From Comamonas sp. Y33R10-2 (GTDB taxonomy: Bacteria > Pseudomonadota > Gammaproteobacteria > Burkholderiales > Burkholderiaceae_C): a DNA stretch of 64,000 nucleotides. The position numbers were made by a program, and so were the translations under genes. The notes under the pieces are model-generated. The model saw nothing but the letters and a program-made list of their open reading frames with translations, had not been told where the DNA came from and did no database searches. Location of the stretch: assembly GCF_019355935.1 (NCBI RefSeq), contig NZ_CP079925.1, positions 248,001-312,000 on the forward strand, in the 5' to 3' direction. Each line of letters begins with the position of its first letter. Positions within the stretch are counted from its first letter, which is position 1. Shown one piece after another: positions 49,570 through 59,707 of the stretch.

Positions 49570-50301
49570 ATGAGTTCTACACATTTCGGATTCGACACGG
49601 TTGACGAAAGCGAAAAGGCATCGCGTGTACGCGGTGTGTTCGACTCCGTGGCCTCCAAATATGACGTGATGAATGACGTCATGTCCGGCGGCTTGCATCG
49701 CGCTTGGAAGGCCTACACCTTGATGGTGGCTAACCTTAAAGAAGGCGATAAGGCGCTGGATATCGCAGGCGGCACTGGTGACTTGGCTCTCGCTTTTTCG
49801 AAAAAGGTGGGAACTTCTGGCCAAGTGGTGCACACAGACATCAATGAAGCCATGCTGCGAGTGGGGCGTGATCGCCTGACGGATAAGGGCGTAATTTTGC
49901 CCACGCTGGTTTGTGACGCAGAAAAGCTGCCTTTCCCAGATGGCCACTTTGATTTGGTCAGTGTTGCATTTGGCTTGCGCAATATGACGCACAAAGATGC
50001 AGCGCTCAAAGAAATGAACCGCGTTCTGCGCCCCGGCGGCAAGCTGCTGGTGCTGGAGTTCTCTAAGGTGGCTAAGCCGCTTGAGAAAGCCTATGACTTT
50101 TATTCGTTCAAAATTTTGCCAGCTATGGGGCAGATGATTGCGGGTGACGCTGAAAGCTACCGCTATCTGGCGGAGTCCATCCGCATGCACCCCGGCCAAA
50201 AAGAGTTGAAGGCTTTGATGCAGCAATGCGGCTTTGGCCATGTGGACTATCACAACATGACTGGAGGCATCTGTGCCTTACATGTTGGGATTAAGTGCTA
50301 A
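49570..50301 (+). CDS. ubiE: ubiquinone/menaquinone C-methyltransferase
   Basis: UbiE methylates the ring of demethylmenaquinol and 2-polyprenyl-6-methoxybenzoquinol. The 243-residue SAM methyltransferase has [20 protein letters not shown], the SAM motif [15 protein letters not shown] and [16 protein letters not shown], and ends [15 protein letters not shown]. It heads a group with ubiJ and ubiB. Confidence 0.97.
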   Translation: MSSTHFGFDTVDESEKASRVRGVFDSVASKYDVMNDVMSGGLHRAWKAYTLMVANLKEGDKALDIAGGTGDLALAFSKKVGTSGQVVHTDINEAMLRVGRDRLTDKGVILPTLVCDAEKLPFPDGHFDLVSVAFGLRNMTHKDAALKEMNRVLRPGGKLLVLEFSKVAKPLEKAYDFYSFKILPAMGQMIAGDAESYRYLAESIRMHPGQKELKALMQQCGFGHVDYHNMTGGICALHVGIKC

Positions 50302-50373
50302 TTGTCAGGTTCTAAGTGTTATTTGCGCCCAGTGTGCAGTTTTGTAGCGACTTTCGATAAGAAGGGAGATGGA

Positions 50374-51366
50374 ATGAAGAAACTTTGGTCAATTGCCTTG
50401 GTGGCAATGTTAGTTGTGGCTCACGGTGAGGCTGATGCCAAACGTATGGGCGGTGGCTCGTCTATGGGCAAGCAGTCCGGTAACGTCACACAACGCGAAG
50501 CTTCTCGTGCTCCCGCACAGAATACTCAGCAAGCTCAGCAGCAAAATGCTGCTCAGCCTAACCGTGCTGCTACGCCTGCAACTCCTGCTGCAGCGCCTAA
50601 AAAACCTTGGGGTGCAATGCTGGGTGGTTTGGCCGCAGGTTTGGGCTTGGCATGGCTGGCGAACTCGCTGGGCATGGGCGAGGCTTTTGGCAATATGCTG
50701 ATGTTTGGCTTGTTGGCTATGGCCATCATGGTAGTGGTCGGAATGATCATGCGCCGCCGCAAGGGCGCGCCTGCTGCGCAAGTTAACAACAGCCCCTTCG
50801 CTTTTCAGGGTGCCGGTAATCTGGGTGGCAATGTTGATGCTCCTCAAGCGCGTCAGTACAACCCAGAAAAAATTGGCAACGATGCCTCTGCCCGCCCTTG
50901 GGAGCAAGATCATTTGCCGCAAGCCGCTGCTGGTGGATCCATGATTGGTTCTGCTGTGGCTGGTTCGCAGAACTGGGACGTGCCAGAAGGCTTTGACCAA
51001 GCGGGCTTCTTGACTGCTGCGAAGCGTAATTTCGTCACTTTGCAAGCTGCATGGGATCGCTCCGACATTAATTCTCTGCGCTCGATGATGACGGACGAAA
51101 TGCTGTCTGAAATCCGCAGTCAGCTGTCTGAGCGCGAAGCTCAGCGCCCGGGCGAGCCTAATCACACGGATGTGATGATGATTGAAGCTCAGCTGCTGGG
51201 CGTCGAAGATCTGGGCAATGGCTATATGGCCAGCGTCGAGTTCTCCGGCATGATCCGCGAAGACGCTTCGGCAGGTCCTAGCCCCTTCCGCGAAGTCTGG
51301 AACATGACCAAGCCTAAGAGCGGCTCTAGCGGCTGGCTGGTAGCCGGCGTGCAAGCGCTGCAGTAA
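50374..51366 (+). CDS. Tim44-like domain protein, exported or membrane-anchored
   Basis: A 330-residue protein with an N-terminal signal-like segment (MKKLWSIALVAMLVVAHGEA), a Gln/Ala/Pro-rich linker, a transmembrane region at about residues 87-128 and a C-terminal Tim44-like domain (roughly 205-330) beginning DQAGFLTAAKRNFVTLQAAW. The ATG at 50374 has AAGGGAG before it; the frame is open 24 codons upstream without resemblance. Its place between ubiE and ubiJ is common in this group. The function in bacteria is not established. Confidence 0.85.
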   Translation: MKKLWSIALVAMLVVAHGEADAKRMGGGSSMGKQSGNVTQREASRAPAQNTQQAQQQNAAQPNRAATPATPAAAPKKPWGAMLGGLAAGLGLAWLANSLGMGEAFGNMLMFGLLAMAIMVVVGMIMRRRKGAPAAQVNNSPFAFQGAGNLGGNVDAPQARQYNPEKIGNDASARPWEQDHLPQAAAGGSMIGSAVAGSQNWDVPEGFDQAGFLTAAKRNFVTLQAAWDRSDINSLRSMMTDEMLSEIRSQLSEREAQRPGEPNHTDVMMIEAQLLGVEDLGNGYMASVEFSGMIREDASAGPSPFREVWNMTKPKSGSSGWLVAGVQALQ

Positions 51367-51409
51367 GCAGCAAAAGCTTAAACTGGCATGTCCCAACTCA
51401 GGGACGTCC

Positions 51410-51476
51410 AGCAAGAGCAGCTCCCGTAGCGAACATGTCTTCCCCTCGGGGAAGGAGAATCGCGACTCAGGGGGAT
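51410..51476 (-). repeat. diverged GC-rich intergenic repeat, family 1 (copy D)
   Basis: The element runs from CAAGAGCAGCTCCCGTAGCG through CTTCCCCTCGGGGAAG to CTCAGGGGG. It is the same layout as the inverted copy B but with several changes. It lies between the Tim44-like gene and ubiJ. Confidence 0.6.
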
Positions 51477-51500
51477 TGATTTCATGAATAATCGGGGGCT

Positions 51501-52112
51501 ATGGCAACACAGTCCCCTTTTTCTTTTCTGAGCGGTCTCGTCGAACGCGTGATGGCTGGACCTCAAGCTCCCGAATGGTTGGTGAGTGAAATGCACCAGC
51601 GTCTGGTGCTTTTCATCAACCATGTGCTCATGCAGGAAAAAGAGGCAATGGATCGCCTCCTGCGCCAGCGAGGCCGTATTGCCCGCGTGCAATGGCGTCA
51701 GTACTCAGTATCTCTGCTGGTCACGCCTGCAGGTCTGTTCGATGTAGCGCCTGCAGATGCTGCGCCAGACCTGATGCTGGAAGTCACTGAGACTTCGCCT
51801 CTGTCGCTGGCTCAGACCGCATTGCGCGGCGGCAAGCCCAGCATCCGTATCGAAGGCGATGTGCAGTTTGCCGCCGAGATCAATTGGCTGGTCGATAACG
51901 TCAAGTGGGATGTGGAAGAAGACCTTGCCCGCTTGATCGGCGATGTACCAGCTCACACGATCGGCAAGGTCGCTCGCACAGCGGCTCAAGCTCTGCGCCA
52001 GTTTGTGGGTACGCGTATGGGTGGCAAAAAAGCAGCTGATGCAGATGTCGTCACTCCTGCAAGCAGCGCACCTGTGGCATCTATGCCCGGCTCCGATTAC
52101 ACACAGCCATGA
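51501..52112 (+). CDS. ubiJ: ubiquinone biosynthesis accessory factor UbiJ
   Basis: UbiJ is a lipid-binding SCP2-fold protein of the soluble Ubi complex that holds the hydrophobic ubiquinone intermediates. The 203-residue protein has the SCP2-like region (about 15-115) and the long helix [24 protein letters not shown] segment ([20 protein letters not shown]). Its place between ubiE and ubiB supports the call. The stop overlaps the ubiB start by 4 bases (ATGA). Confidence 0.9.
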   Translation: MATQSPFSFLSGLVERVMAGPQAPEWLVSEMHQRLVLFINHVLMQEKEAMDRLLRQRGRIARVQWRQYSVSLLVTPAGLFDVAPADAAPDLMLEVTETSPLSLAQTALRGGKPSIRIEGDVQFAAEINWLVDNVKWDVEEDLARLIGDVPAHTIGKVARTAAQALRQFVGTRMGGKKAADADVVTPASSAPVASMPGSDYTQP

Positions 52113-53677
52113 GTCGGTTCCTGCGCGGCTGGGCCATTCTTTGGGTGGTGTTTCGTTATGGTCTGGATGAGCTGGTGCTCTCCGGCATTCCTCATCCCGG
52201 TTTGCGCAGTCTGCGCAGTGTGCTTACCTTTGGGCGCAAGCTAGACAAGCCGCGTGGCGTACGCCTGCGCGAGGCGCTTGAGGAGTTGGGCCCCATTTTT
52301 GTGAAGTTCGGTCAGGTGCTGTCTACGCGCAGCGACTTGATGCCGCCTGATGTCGCGGAAGAATTGGCCAAGCTGCAAGACCGCGTACCACCGTTCGATT
52401 CGCAAATCGCGGTGGACACTATTGAGAGCTCGTTTCGCAAGCCACTCGATCAAATCTTTGTGAGCTTTGACCGCAAGCCAATTGCCAGCGCCTCGATTGC
52501 ACAGGTTCACTTTGCCGTGATTCGCGACAAAGCTGGCATTGAGCACGAAGTAGCTGTCAAGGTGCTGCGCCCCGGCATGAAGACCGTGATCGATAAAGAT
52601 CTAGCGCTCATGCACATGATGGCAGGCTTGATGGAGCGGCTATCTAAAGACGGCAAGCGCCTAAAGCCTAAAGAGGTGGTTGCCGAGTTCGATAACTACT
52701 TGCACGATGAGCTGGACCTGATTCGTGAAGCCTCCAATGCCGCGCAGCTGCGTCGCAATATGGAAGGTCTGGATTTGGTGCTAATCCCTGAGATTCACTG
52801 GGATTACTGCCACACCGATGTGATGGTGATGCAGCGCATGAAGGGCGTGCCCATTAGTCAGGTGGAGCGTCTGCGCGAAGCGGGCGTTGATATCCCTAAG
52901 CTCGCACGCGATGGCGTGACCATCTTCTTTACCCAGGTGTTTCGCGATGGATTCTTCCACGCTGATATGCACCCGGGCAATATCATGGTCAGTCTAGAGC
53001 CCGATACTTTTGGGCGCTATATCTCGCTGGACTTTGGCATCGTCGGCACGCTCACTGAGTTCGACAAAGAATATCTGGCTCAAAACTTTTTGGCATTTTT
53101 CCGCCGTGACTACAAGCGCGTTGCCGCTTTGCACGTGGAAAGCGGCTGGGTGCCTGCCAACACGCGGGTTGAAGAGCTGGAAGCCGCTATTCGCGCCGTG
53201 TGCGAGCCTTATTTTGACCGCCCGCTGTCCGAGATTTCTTTGGGCATGGTGCTGATGCGCCTGTTTCAAACCTCACGCCGCTTTCAGGTTGAAATTCAGC
53301 CGCAACTGGTGCTGCTGCAAAAGACACTGCTTAACATCGAAGGTCTGGGGCGCCAGTTGGATCCCAATCTAGACCTCTGGAGCACGGCCAAACCATTTCT
53401 TGAAAAATGGATGCTGGACCAGATGGGCCCGCAGCGTCTATGGAGCGAGATTCAGGCGCAAGCCCCGCGCTACGCCAAGATCCTGCCGGATATTCCACGT
53501 GTGCTGCACCAGTATCTGGCCAAGCAAGGCGCTGCCAATAACAACGACGCCTTGCTCAAAGAGTTGCTCCAGCAGCAAAAGACTACCAATCGCTTGCTGC
53601 AAGCCATCTTGAGCGGCGGCATTGGTTTCGTCATCGGGCTTGTGGTGCTGCAGATCTTGCTGCGTATCCGCTTCTAA
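52109..53677 (+). CDS. ubiB: ubiquinone biosynthesis protein UbiB, atypical kinase-like ATPase
   Basis: UbiB is needed for ubiquinone synthesis, probably extracting lipid precursors from the membrane with ATP. The 522-residue protein has the family KxGQ motif (KFGQ, residues 66-69) with [18 protein letters not shown], the A-rich nucleotide loop [13 protein letters not shown], the catalytic [11 protein letters not shown] and the DFGIVGTL motif. Two hydrophobic segments end the chain. It overlaps ubiJ. Confidence 0.97.
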   Translation: MSRFLRGWAILWVVFRYGLDELVLSGIPHPGLRSLRSVLTFGRKLDKPRGVRLREALEELGPIFVKFGQVLSTRSDLMPPDVAEELAKLQDRVPPFDSQIAVDTIESSFRKPLDQIFVSFDRKPIASASIAQVHFAVIRDKAGIEHEVAVKVLRPGMKTVIDKDLALMHMMAGLMERLSKDGKRLKPKEVVAEFDNYLHDELDLIREASNAAQLRRNMEGLDLVLIPEIHWDYCHTDVMVMQRMKGVPISQVERLREAGVDIPKLARDGVTIFFTQVFRDGFFHADMHPGNIMVSLEPDTFGRYISLDFGIVGTLTEFDKEYLAQNFLAFFRRDYKRVAALHVESGWVPANTRVEELEAAIRAVCEPYFDRPLSEISLGMVLMRLFQTSRRFQVEIQPQLVLLQKTLLNIEGLGRQLDPNLDLWSTAKPFLEKWMLDQMGPQRLWSEIQAQAPRYAKILPDIPRVLHQYLAKQGAANNNDALLKELLQQQKTTNRLLQAILSGGIGFVIGLVVLQILLRIRF

Positions 53678-53712
53678 ATTTTCCTTTTTTATTGAGTCTG
53701 AGGAGTGCGAGC

Positions 53713-55164
53713 TTGCTGCTCTCATTGGTAATCGTTTATTTATTGCTCACCATCGGCATCGGCCTATGGGCAGCTAAGCGTGTCAAAAACACGGCGGACT
53801 TCGCCATCGCCGGGCGTCACCTGCCCCTGTACATGATCATCACCACCACCTTTGCGACCTGGTTCGGTTCAGAGTTGGTGCTGGGTGTGCCGGCCAAGTT
53901 CATTGAAGGCGGCCTGCAGGCGTTGGTGGAAGACCCATTTGGCGCAGGAATGTGCCTGATTCTGGTGGGCGCCTTCTTTGCAGCCAAGCTGTACCGTATG
54001 AATTTGCTGACCATTAGCGACTACTACCGTGCGCGTTACGGTCGCTTTATTGAGGTGGTCTGCTCCATCATCATCATGATCAGTTACTTGGGTTGGGTTT
54101 CGGCTCAGGTCACGGCGCTGGGGCTGGTGTTTAACCTGCTATCGGGCGGCTCCATCAGTATTCCTATGGGTATGACGATTGGTCTGCTCTCTGTGCTGAT
54201 CTACACGCTGTTCGGAGGTATGTGGTCGATTGCGGTGACCGATTTTGTGCAGATGATTATTTTGGTGGGCGGCTTGTTGACGCTGGCATTTTTTGCCGGT
54301 GACATGGCGGGCGGTGCTGGCAAGGTGATTGATCTGGCCACGAGTCGTGACCTTTTCAAGTTCTTCCCCGAGCCTTCGTTTCATGAAATCGTGTTCTTCA
54401 TCGGTGCCGCTGTGACCATGATGCTTGGCTCGATTCCGCAGCAGGACATCTTCCAGCGTGTGATGTCGGCAGACAGTGAAAAATCGGCTGTGCGCGGCAC
54501 CATCATTGGCGGTGCTTGCTATGTAATTTTTGCTTTTGTGCCCATGTTTCTCGTGGTCAGTGCCCTCATCATCATGCCGAATGAGGCTAAGGTTTTGTTG
54601 GCTGAAGACCCCCAAAAGGTGCTGCCCACCTTGGTGATGGACAAGATGCCTTTTGTGATGCAAGTGCTGTTCTTTGGCGCGTTGCTGTCGGCGATCAAGT
54701 CCTGCGCCTCGGCCACTTTGCTGGCTCCTAGTGTGACGTTTACTGAGAACATCTGGCGTCAGTTCCGCCCGTTCACCACAGACAAGAACAACCTTAAAAC
54801 CATGCGCATCAGCGTGCTGGTGTTTTCTGCCTGTGTGCTGGCCTACTCCATCGCGATGCAAGGCACGCCCATCTATGAGCTAGTGGCTAGCGCCTATCAG
54901 GTGCCGTTGGTGGGGGCTTTTGTGCCGCTGGTGTTTGGTATGTTCTGGAAGCGCGCTACAACGCAAGGCGCTATTGGCGCAGTGACCCTGGGCATTGGCG
55001 TTTGGCTGATTTTTATGGTGACGCCTGCGCTGCATGAAGCTTTCCCTCAGCAGTTGGCGGGGCTCTTGGCTGCCGTGGTGGGGATGCTGGCTGGGTCTTT
55101 GTTGCCCCAGTGGATTAGCAACCATCAGCGTGAAATTGAGAGCTTTACCCAAGCCAAGGCTTGA
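53713..55164 (+). CDS. sodium:solute symporter family protein
   Basis: A 483-residue inner-membrane transporter with about 13 hydrophobic segments and the SSS-family pattern (FAIAGRHLPLYMIITTTFATW, FGGMWSIAVTDFVQMIILVGG). I chose the TTG at 53713 because GAGGAG lies seven bases before it; another TTG at 53692 has no ribosome-binding site. The solute is not evident from sequence. It follows ubiB by 35 bases but is probably unrelated to ubiquinone. Confidence 0.88.
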   Translation: MLLSLVIVYLLLTIGIGLWAAKRVKNTADFAIAGRHLPLYMIITTTFATWFGSELVLGVPAKFIEGGLQALVEDPFGAGMCLILVGAFFAAKLYRMNLLTISDYYRARYGRFIEVVCSIIIMISYLGWVSAQVTALGLVFNLLSGGSISIPMGMTIGLLSVLIYTLFGGMWSIAVTDFVQMIILVGGLLTLAFFAGDMAGGAGKVIDLATSRDLFKFFPEPSFHEIVFFIGAAVTMMLGSIPQQDIFQRVMSADSEKSAVRGTIIGGACYVIFAFVPMFLVVSALIIMPNEAKVLLAEDPQKVLPTLVMDKMPFVMQVLFFGALLSAIKSCASATLLAPSVTFTENIWRQFRPFTTDKNNLKTMRISVLVFSACVLAYSIAMQGTPIYELVASAYQVPLVGAFVPLVFGMFWKRATTQGAIGAVTLGIGVWLIFMVTPALHEAFPQQLAGLLAAVVGMLAGSLLPQWISNHQREIESFTQAKA

Positions 55165-55225
55165 GAGTGCAATCAAGCGCTGCCGGGTCTTGCCTGTGCA
55201 GTGCAGCAAAACGAGGGCCGACGCC

Positions 55226-55231
55226 TATAAT
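55226..55231 (+). promoter_or_regulatory. possible -10 box before the FmdB-type gene
   Basis: A perfect TATAAT lies 34 bases upstream of the zinc-ribbon gene start. No convincing -35 sits 16-18 bases before it (GCAGCA), so the promoter call is weak. Confidence 0.35.
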
Positions 55232-55265
55232 TGAGGGTTTTTGCACTTCCCTCTTTTTAAGCGCT

Positions 55266-55565
55266 ATGCCTATCTATGCATACAAGTGTGGCTCTTGTGG
55301 CCATGCCAAGGATGTTCTGCAGAAAATCTCGGATGCGCCGCTGAGCGCATGCTCAGCTTGCGGGGCCGAGGCCTTTTCTAAGCAGCTCACCGCACCCGGC
55401 TTTCAGCTCAAGGGTTCTGGCTGGTATGCCACGGACTTCAAGAATAGCGGCAGCAAGCCGGCTGCAAGCACGTCTTCCGCCAGTGATAACGCTGCTGCAC
55501 CTGCTGCTGCAGAATCCGCATCTGCTCCTGCAGCGGCTGCGGTCACGGCCACTTCCAACTCCTAA
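55266..55565 (+). CDS. FmdB-type zinc-ribbon regulatory protein
   Basis: A 99-residue protein beginning MPIYAYKCGSCGHAKDVLQK, with CGSC and CSACG pairs forming a single zinc ribbon, then the conserved KGSGWYATDFK. The tail from about residue 60 is Ala/Ser/Pro-rich and disordered. Relatives are called FmdB or CxxC_CxxC_SSSS proteins; the function is unclear. It is 14 bases ahead of the DUF502 gene. Confidence 0.87.
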   Translation: MPIYAYKCGSCGHAKDVLQKISDAPLSACSACGAEAFSKQLTAPGFQLKGSGWYATDFKNSGSKPAASTSSASDNAAAPAAAESASAPAAAAVTATSNS

Positions 55566-55579
55566 GGCTCTTTGAGACT

Positions 55580-56224
55580 ATGTTTGCACTGCGCAAGTGG
55601 CTGATTGCTGGTTTGTTGGTCATCGTCCCGTTGGTGATCACGCTGGGTGTGCTCAATTGGATCATTGGTACGTTAGACCAGACCTTGGCGATTCTTCCCG
55701 AGGCATGGCAGCCCGACAAACTGCTCGGCGTGCACATTCCCGGCTTTGGCGTCATTTTGACTTTGCTGATTTTGCTGCTGGTTGGCGGTATCACTAGCAA
55801 CTTCATCGGCCGCAAGCTGATGGGTTGGGGCGATGCCTTGGTGCGCCGCATTCCTGTGGTGCGCTCCATCTACTCCAGCGTCAAGCAGGTCTCTGACACC
55901 GTTTTTTCAGACAGCGGCAATGCCTTTCGCACAGCCGTCATGGTGCAGTGGCCGCGTGAAGGTGTCTGGACTGTGGCCTTTGTCACAGGCCAGCCCAACG
56001 GTGAAGTCGCTGCCTTGCTGCGCGACGAGTATGTCAGCGTGTTCGTGCCCACCACACCTAACCCCACAGGCGGTTACTTTGTGATGGTGCGCAGAAGCGA
56101 ATGCGTTGAGCTGGAAATGAGTGTGGATGCTGCACTCAAATATATTGTTTCGATGGGTGTGGTGACTCCGCCGGATCTCACTGCCATCGAAGAACCCAAA
56201 CAAACAACCTTGTCGCACCCCTAA
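55580..56224 (+). CDS. DUF502 family membrane protein
   Basis: A 214-residue inner-membrane protein with two hydrophobic segments (about residues 6-28 and 56-76) and a soluble C-terminal domain. IPVVRSIYSSVKQVSDTVF and FVPTTPNPTGGYFVMVRR are DUF502 signatures. The function is unknown; its position before aspS is common in the group (from memory). Confidence 0.87.
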   Translation: MFALRKWLIAGLLVIVPLVITLGVLNWIIGTLDQTLAILPEAWQPDKLLGVHIPGFGVILTLLILLLVGGITSNFIGRKLMGWGDALVRRIPVVRSIYSSVKQVSDTVFSDSGNAFRTAVMVQWPREGVWTVAFVTGQPNGEVAALLRDEYVSVFVPTTPNPTGGYFVMVRRSECVELEMSVDAALKYIVSMGVVTPPDLTAIEEPKQTTLSHP

Positions 56225-56242
56225 GGGTGCAGGAAGATTTTC

Positions 56243-58048
56243 ATGGCAATGCGTACTCAATACTGCGGTCTGGTGACCGAAGCCCAAATGGGCGAAACCG
56301 TGACCCTGTGCGGCTGGGTGAATCGCCGCCGTGACCACGGTGGTGTGATCTTTATCGACCTGCGTGACCGCGAAGGCTATGTGCAGGTGGTCTGCGATCC
56401 TGACCGCGCTGAGACATTCAAGGTGGCCGAAGACGTGCGCAACGAGTTCTGCGTGCAGGTCAAGGGCATCGTGCGCGCACGCCCCGCAGGCACCACCAAC
56501 GACAAGATGAAGAGCGGCCAGATCGAAGTGCTGTGCCATGAATTGGTCGTGCTCAACGCATCGGTGACGCCTCCCTTCCAGCTCGACGACGAGAACCTGT
56601 CGGAAACCGTGCGCCTGACAAACCGCGTGATGGACCTGCGCCGCCCCGTGATGCAGCGCAACATGATGCTGCGTTACAAGACCTCCATCCAAGTGCGTAA
56701 TTTCTTGGACAAGCTGGGCTTTATCGACATCGAAACGCCCATGCTGGGCAAGTCCACACCTGAAGGCGCACGCGACTATCTCGTGCCCTCGCGCGTGCAT
56801 GACGGTGAATTCTTCGCTCTGCCCCAGTCGCCCCAGCTGTACAAGCAAATGCTGATGGTGGCCGGCTACGACCGCTATTACCAAATCACCAAGTGCTTCC
56901 GCGACGAAGACTTGCGCGCTGACCGCCAGCCAGAATTCACGCAGATCGACTGCGAAACTTCGTTCCTGAACGAAGAAGAAATCCGCGCCATCTTCCAGCA
57001 AATGATCACAGAAGTGTTCAAGCAGCAGCTGAGCGTGGATCTGGGTGAATTCGCCATGATGACTTACCAAGATGCGGCGCACCGCTTCGGTTCGGACAAG
57101 CCTGACTTGCGCGTCAAGCTCGAGTTCACCGAGCTGACCGATTGCATGGGCGATGTGGACTTCAAGGTCTTCTCCACCCCCGCTACCACCAAGGGTGGCC
57201 GCGTGGTTGCCCTGCGCGTGCCCGGCGGCGCAGCTATCTCGCGTGGCGAAATCGACGGCTACACCGAGTTCGTCAAGATCTACGGCGCCAAGGGTCTGGC
57301 CTGGATCAAGGTCAACGAAGTGGCCAAGGGCCGCGAAGGTCTGCAGTCGCCTATCGTCAAGAACCTGCACGATGAAGCGATTGCCGAAATCCTGAAGCGT
57401 ACCGGCGCGCAAGACGGCGACTTGTTGTTCTTCGGTGCTGACAAGGAAAAGATCGTCAACGACTCCATCGGCGCTCTGCGTTTGAAGGTTGGTCACAGTG
57501 AGTTTGGCAAGAAGAATGGCCTGTTTGAGAACAAGTGGGCACCGCTGTGGGTGGTGGACTTCCCCATGTTCGAGCATGACGAAGAAAACAACCGCTGGGC
57601 GGCTGTGCACCACCCCTTCACATCGCCAAAGGATGGCCATGAAGAGTTGATGGTGACCGACCCCGGTAAGTGCATCGCCAAGGCCTACGATATGGTCTTG
57701 AACGGCTGGGAGCTGGGTGGTGGCTCTGTGCGTATCCACCGTGCAGACGTGCAGGCCAAGGTGTTTGCCGCCCTGAACATCACCCCAGAAGACCAGCGCG
57801 CCAAGTTCGGCTACTTGCTGGATGCGCTGCAGTACGGTGCGCCTCCTCACGGTGGTCTGGCCTTTGGTCTGGACCGTCTGATCACGCTGATGACCGGCTC
57901 CGAGTCCATCCGTGACGTGATTGCCTTCCCCAAGACCCAGCGCGCTCAAGACTTGCTGACGCAGGCTCCTTCGCCCGTGGACGAGAAGCAACTGCGCGAG
58001 CTGCACATCAAGCTGCGCAACACCGTGGTGACTACCACCGAGGCCTAA
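56243..58048 (+). CDS. aspS: aspartyl-tRNA synthetase, bacterial type
   Basis: AspS charges tRNA-Asp, and in many bacteria also tRNA-Asn. The 601-residue class II enzyme has the N-terminal OB fold ([20 protein letters not shown]), motif 1 and 2 with [18 protein letters not shown], a GAD insertion domain in the middle and motif 3 [11 protein letters not shown]. Whether it discriminates between Asp and Asn tRNAs cannot be read with certainty. A terminator lies about 45 bases after the stop. Confidence 0.98.
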   Translation: MAMRTQYCGLVTEAQMGETVTLCGWVNRRRDHGGVIFIDLRDREGYVQVVCDPDRAETFKVAEDVRNEFCVQVKGIVRARPAGTTNDKMKSGQIEVLCHELVVLNASVTPPFQLDDENLSETVRLTNRVMDLRRPVMQRNMMLRYKTSIQVRNFLDKLGFIDIETPMLGKSTPEGARDYLVPSRVHDGEFFALPQSPQLYKQMLMVAGYDRYYQITKCFRDEDLRADRQPEFTQIDCETSFLNEEEIRAIFQQMITEVFKQQLSVDLGEFAMMTYQDAAHRFGSDKPDLRVKLEFTELTDCMGDVDFKVFSTPATTKGGRVVALRVPGGAAISRGEIDGYTEFVKIYGAKGLAWIKVNEVAKGREGLQSPIVKNLHDEAIAEILKRTGAQDGDLLFFGADKEKIVNDSIGALRLKVGHSEFGKKNGLFENKWAPLWVVDFPMFEHDEENNRWAAVHHPFTSPKDGHEELMVTDPGKCIAKAYDMVLNGWELGGGSVRIHRADVQAKVFAALNITPEDQRAKFGYLLDALQYGAPPHGGLAFGLDRLITLMTGSESIRDVIAFPKTQRAQDLLTQAPSPVDEKQLRELHIKLRNTVVTTTEA

Positions 58049-58090
58049 TCTCTAAGCCTTTTACAGACTGCGCTTGCCGCAGCCTGTACA

Positions 58091-58142
58091 AAGCGTCAGT
58101 TTGCATAAAGCGTGAGCTTGCGTGCAACTGGCGCTTTTTTAT
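58091..58142 (+). terminator. aspS terminator
   Basis: AAGCGTCAGTTTGCA pairs imperfectly (one bulge, one G-U) with TGCAACTGGCGCTT and is followed by TTTTTTATTG. The remaining 160 bases to nudB show no gene. Confidence 0.65.
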
Positions 58143-58305
58143 TGCTCTTTATTTGAGAGCGACTAGTCCTCATCAATAAAGAGGTTTAGCTTGATTAATG
58201 AGTCATTTCGACGTGGAGTTGAGACTGTTAGCTATGAATCTTGATAGTGCTCAATGTTGACGCCAACTCTGACTGCATCTCTTGCCAGCGCGCTAATATG
58301 GGCTG

Positions 58306-58809
58306 ATGGACGTCAAGCCTTATAAGATTCCGCAGTCTGCGCTGGTGGTGATCTACCGTGAAGATGGGCAGGTTCTGTTGCTGCGCCGCACCATTGCCGC
58401 GCCGGATGGGGAGCCGTTTTGGCAATCAGTCACCGGTAGCAAAGACAGCGAGGGGGAAGACTGGCGTGAAACCGCAGCCCGCGAGGTGCTAGAAGAAACG
58501 GGTATCGATGTCGATGCGCCCGGCTGCGAGCTGATCGACTGGGCGCTGGAGAACATCTACGCGATCTACCCCCAATGGCAGCACCGCTATGCTCCAGGTG
58601 TGTGGCATAACCAAGAGCGCGTGTTTGGGCTTCGTGTCCCGTCCTACACGGCTGTGCACTTGAATCCGAGAGAGCACACCGCACATGCTTGGCATGATTG
58701 GCGGGGCGCCGCCCAGCGCTGCTTTTCCTCATCCAATGCCGAAGCTATTTTGCTGCTGCCACGCTTTGAGCCTGCGCTGGCGGCCAGCCTGCACAAGCAG
58801 CAGCCTTGA
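58306..58809 (+). CDS. nudB: dihydroneopterin triphosphate diphosphatase, Nudix family
   Basis: NudB removes pyrophosphate from dihydroneopterin triphosphate, the second step of folate synthesis. The 167-residue protein has the NudB-type start YKIPQSALVVIYREDGQVLLLRR (shown in part), FWQSVTGS and a Nudix box with ETAAREVLEETG. The link is supported by folE (the preceding pathway step) 900 bases downstream. The stop overlaps the next frame, and the next gene starts within 15 bases. Confidence 0.9.
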   Translation: MDVKPYKIPQSALVVIYREDGQVLLLRRTIAAPDGEPFWQSVTGSKDSEGEDWRETAAREVLEETGIDVDAPGCELIDWALENIYAIYPQWQHRYAPGVWHNQERVFGLRVPSYTAVHLNPREHTAHAWHDWRGAAQRCFSSSNAEAILLLPRFEPALAASLHKQQP

Positions 58810-58823
58810 GAATATTTGTACCT

Positions 58824-59588
58824 ATGTCTGAAATTGAGTTGCCCCAGCCCGCTGAGCCGCAAATTTTGCGTGTGGCGACCTACAACATTCACAAAGGCGT
58901 GCAGGGCTTAGGTCCTGCGCGGCGGCTGGAGATTCATAACCTGGGCCTTGCGGTGGAGCAGCTCGATGCCGACATCGTCTGCTTGCAAGAAGTGCGCAAG
59001 ATGAACCGCAAGGAAGAGCAGTACTTCAAGCACTGGCCCAATGTGCCGCAGGCTGAATATTTGGCACCTGACGGTTATGAGTCGGTGTATCAAACCAATG
59101 CCTATACCAAGGATGGAGAGCACGGCAATGCACTGCTCAGCCGCTGGCCGGTAATTGGCTACCAGCACGAGGACATCTCAGACCACCGCTTTGAGCAGCG
59201 CGGCCTGCTGCATGTGGAGCTAGACATTCACGGCAAGCGCGTGCATTCCATCGTCGTGCATCTGGGTTTGATTCCCGGCAGCCGCATCCGCCAAATTGAG
59301 TTGCTGCAGCGCTTTATTGAGCGAGAGGTACCGCCCAATGCACCGCTGGTCGTGGCCGGTGATTTCAATGACTGGGGTAACCAGATTAAGCGCATGCTTG
59401 CAGGCTTTAGCTTGTTTGAGTTTGATGAAACCAAAGGCATCTCCACCTACCCATCGCGGCTGCCGATTGCGCAGCTCGACCATATCTATGTACGTGGGCT
59501 GACCCCGCTGGGCCTGCAAGTGCCCAAGGGGAGAATTTGGTGGCGGATGTCCGATCATTTGCCACTGATTGCTGAATTCAGGCTCTGA
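58824..59588 (+). CDS. endonuclease/exonuclease/phosphatase (EEP) family protein
   Basis: A 254-residue metal-dependent hydrolase of the EEP fold. Catalytic motifs are ATYNIHKG, the glutamate in VCLQEVRKMN, VVHLGLIPGSRIRQIELL, AGDFNDWG and the final SDHLPLIAEF. I used the ATG at 58824; a TTG at 58806 overlaps the nudB stop. Members include nucleases and sphingomyelinase-like phosphodiesterases, and the substrate here is unknown. Confidence 0.87.
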   Translation: MSEIELPQPAEPQILRVATYNIHKGVQGLGPARRLEIHNLGLAVEQLDADIVCLQEVRKMNRKEEQYFKHWPNVPQAEYLAPDGYESVYQTNAYTKDGEHGNALLSRWPVIGYQHEDISDHRFEQRGLLHVELDIHGKRVHSIVVHLGLIPGSRIRQIELLQRFIEREVPPNAPLVVAGDFNDWGNQIKRMLAGFSLFEFDETKGISTYPSRLPIAQLDHIYVRGLTPLGLQVPKGRIWWRMSDHLPLIAEFRL

Positions 59589-59601
59589 TGCTACTGAAAC
59601 C

Positions 59602-59643
59602 ATAGCTTCTAGTGCTCTATAAACCTAGGTCTCAATAGCAAAT
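59602..59643 (+). repeat. diverged family 2 intergenic repeat
   Basis: The first 16 bases, ATAGCTTCTAGTGCTC, match the family, while the right half has drifted. It lies between the EEP gene and folE. Confidence 0.5.
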
Positions 59644-59707
59644 CCTTTGCGGCTTTGGGACGTTGATTCACTGTTACCATTCTTCCATGTTCAGAGAACT
59701 CGCCGAC

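Noticed and set aside
55907..58006. 699-codon frame on the - strand opposite aspS, and a 558-codon frame opposite proS (27770-29446)
   Set aside because: Both lie antisense to intact conserved synthetase genes, have low-complexity composition typical of shadows, and lack ribosome-binding sites.
58140..58260. Further family 2 repeat after aspS
   Set aside because: Short matches (GACTAGTCC, TTAGCTATGAA) are present, but they do not align over the 42-base length.
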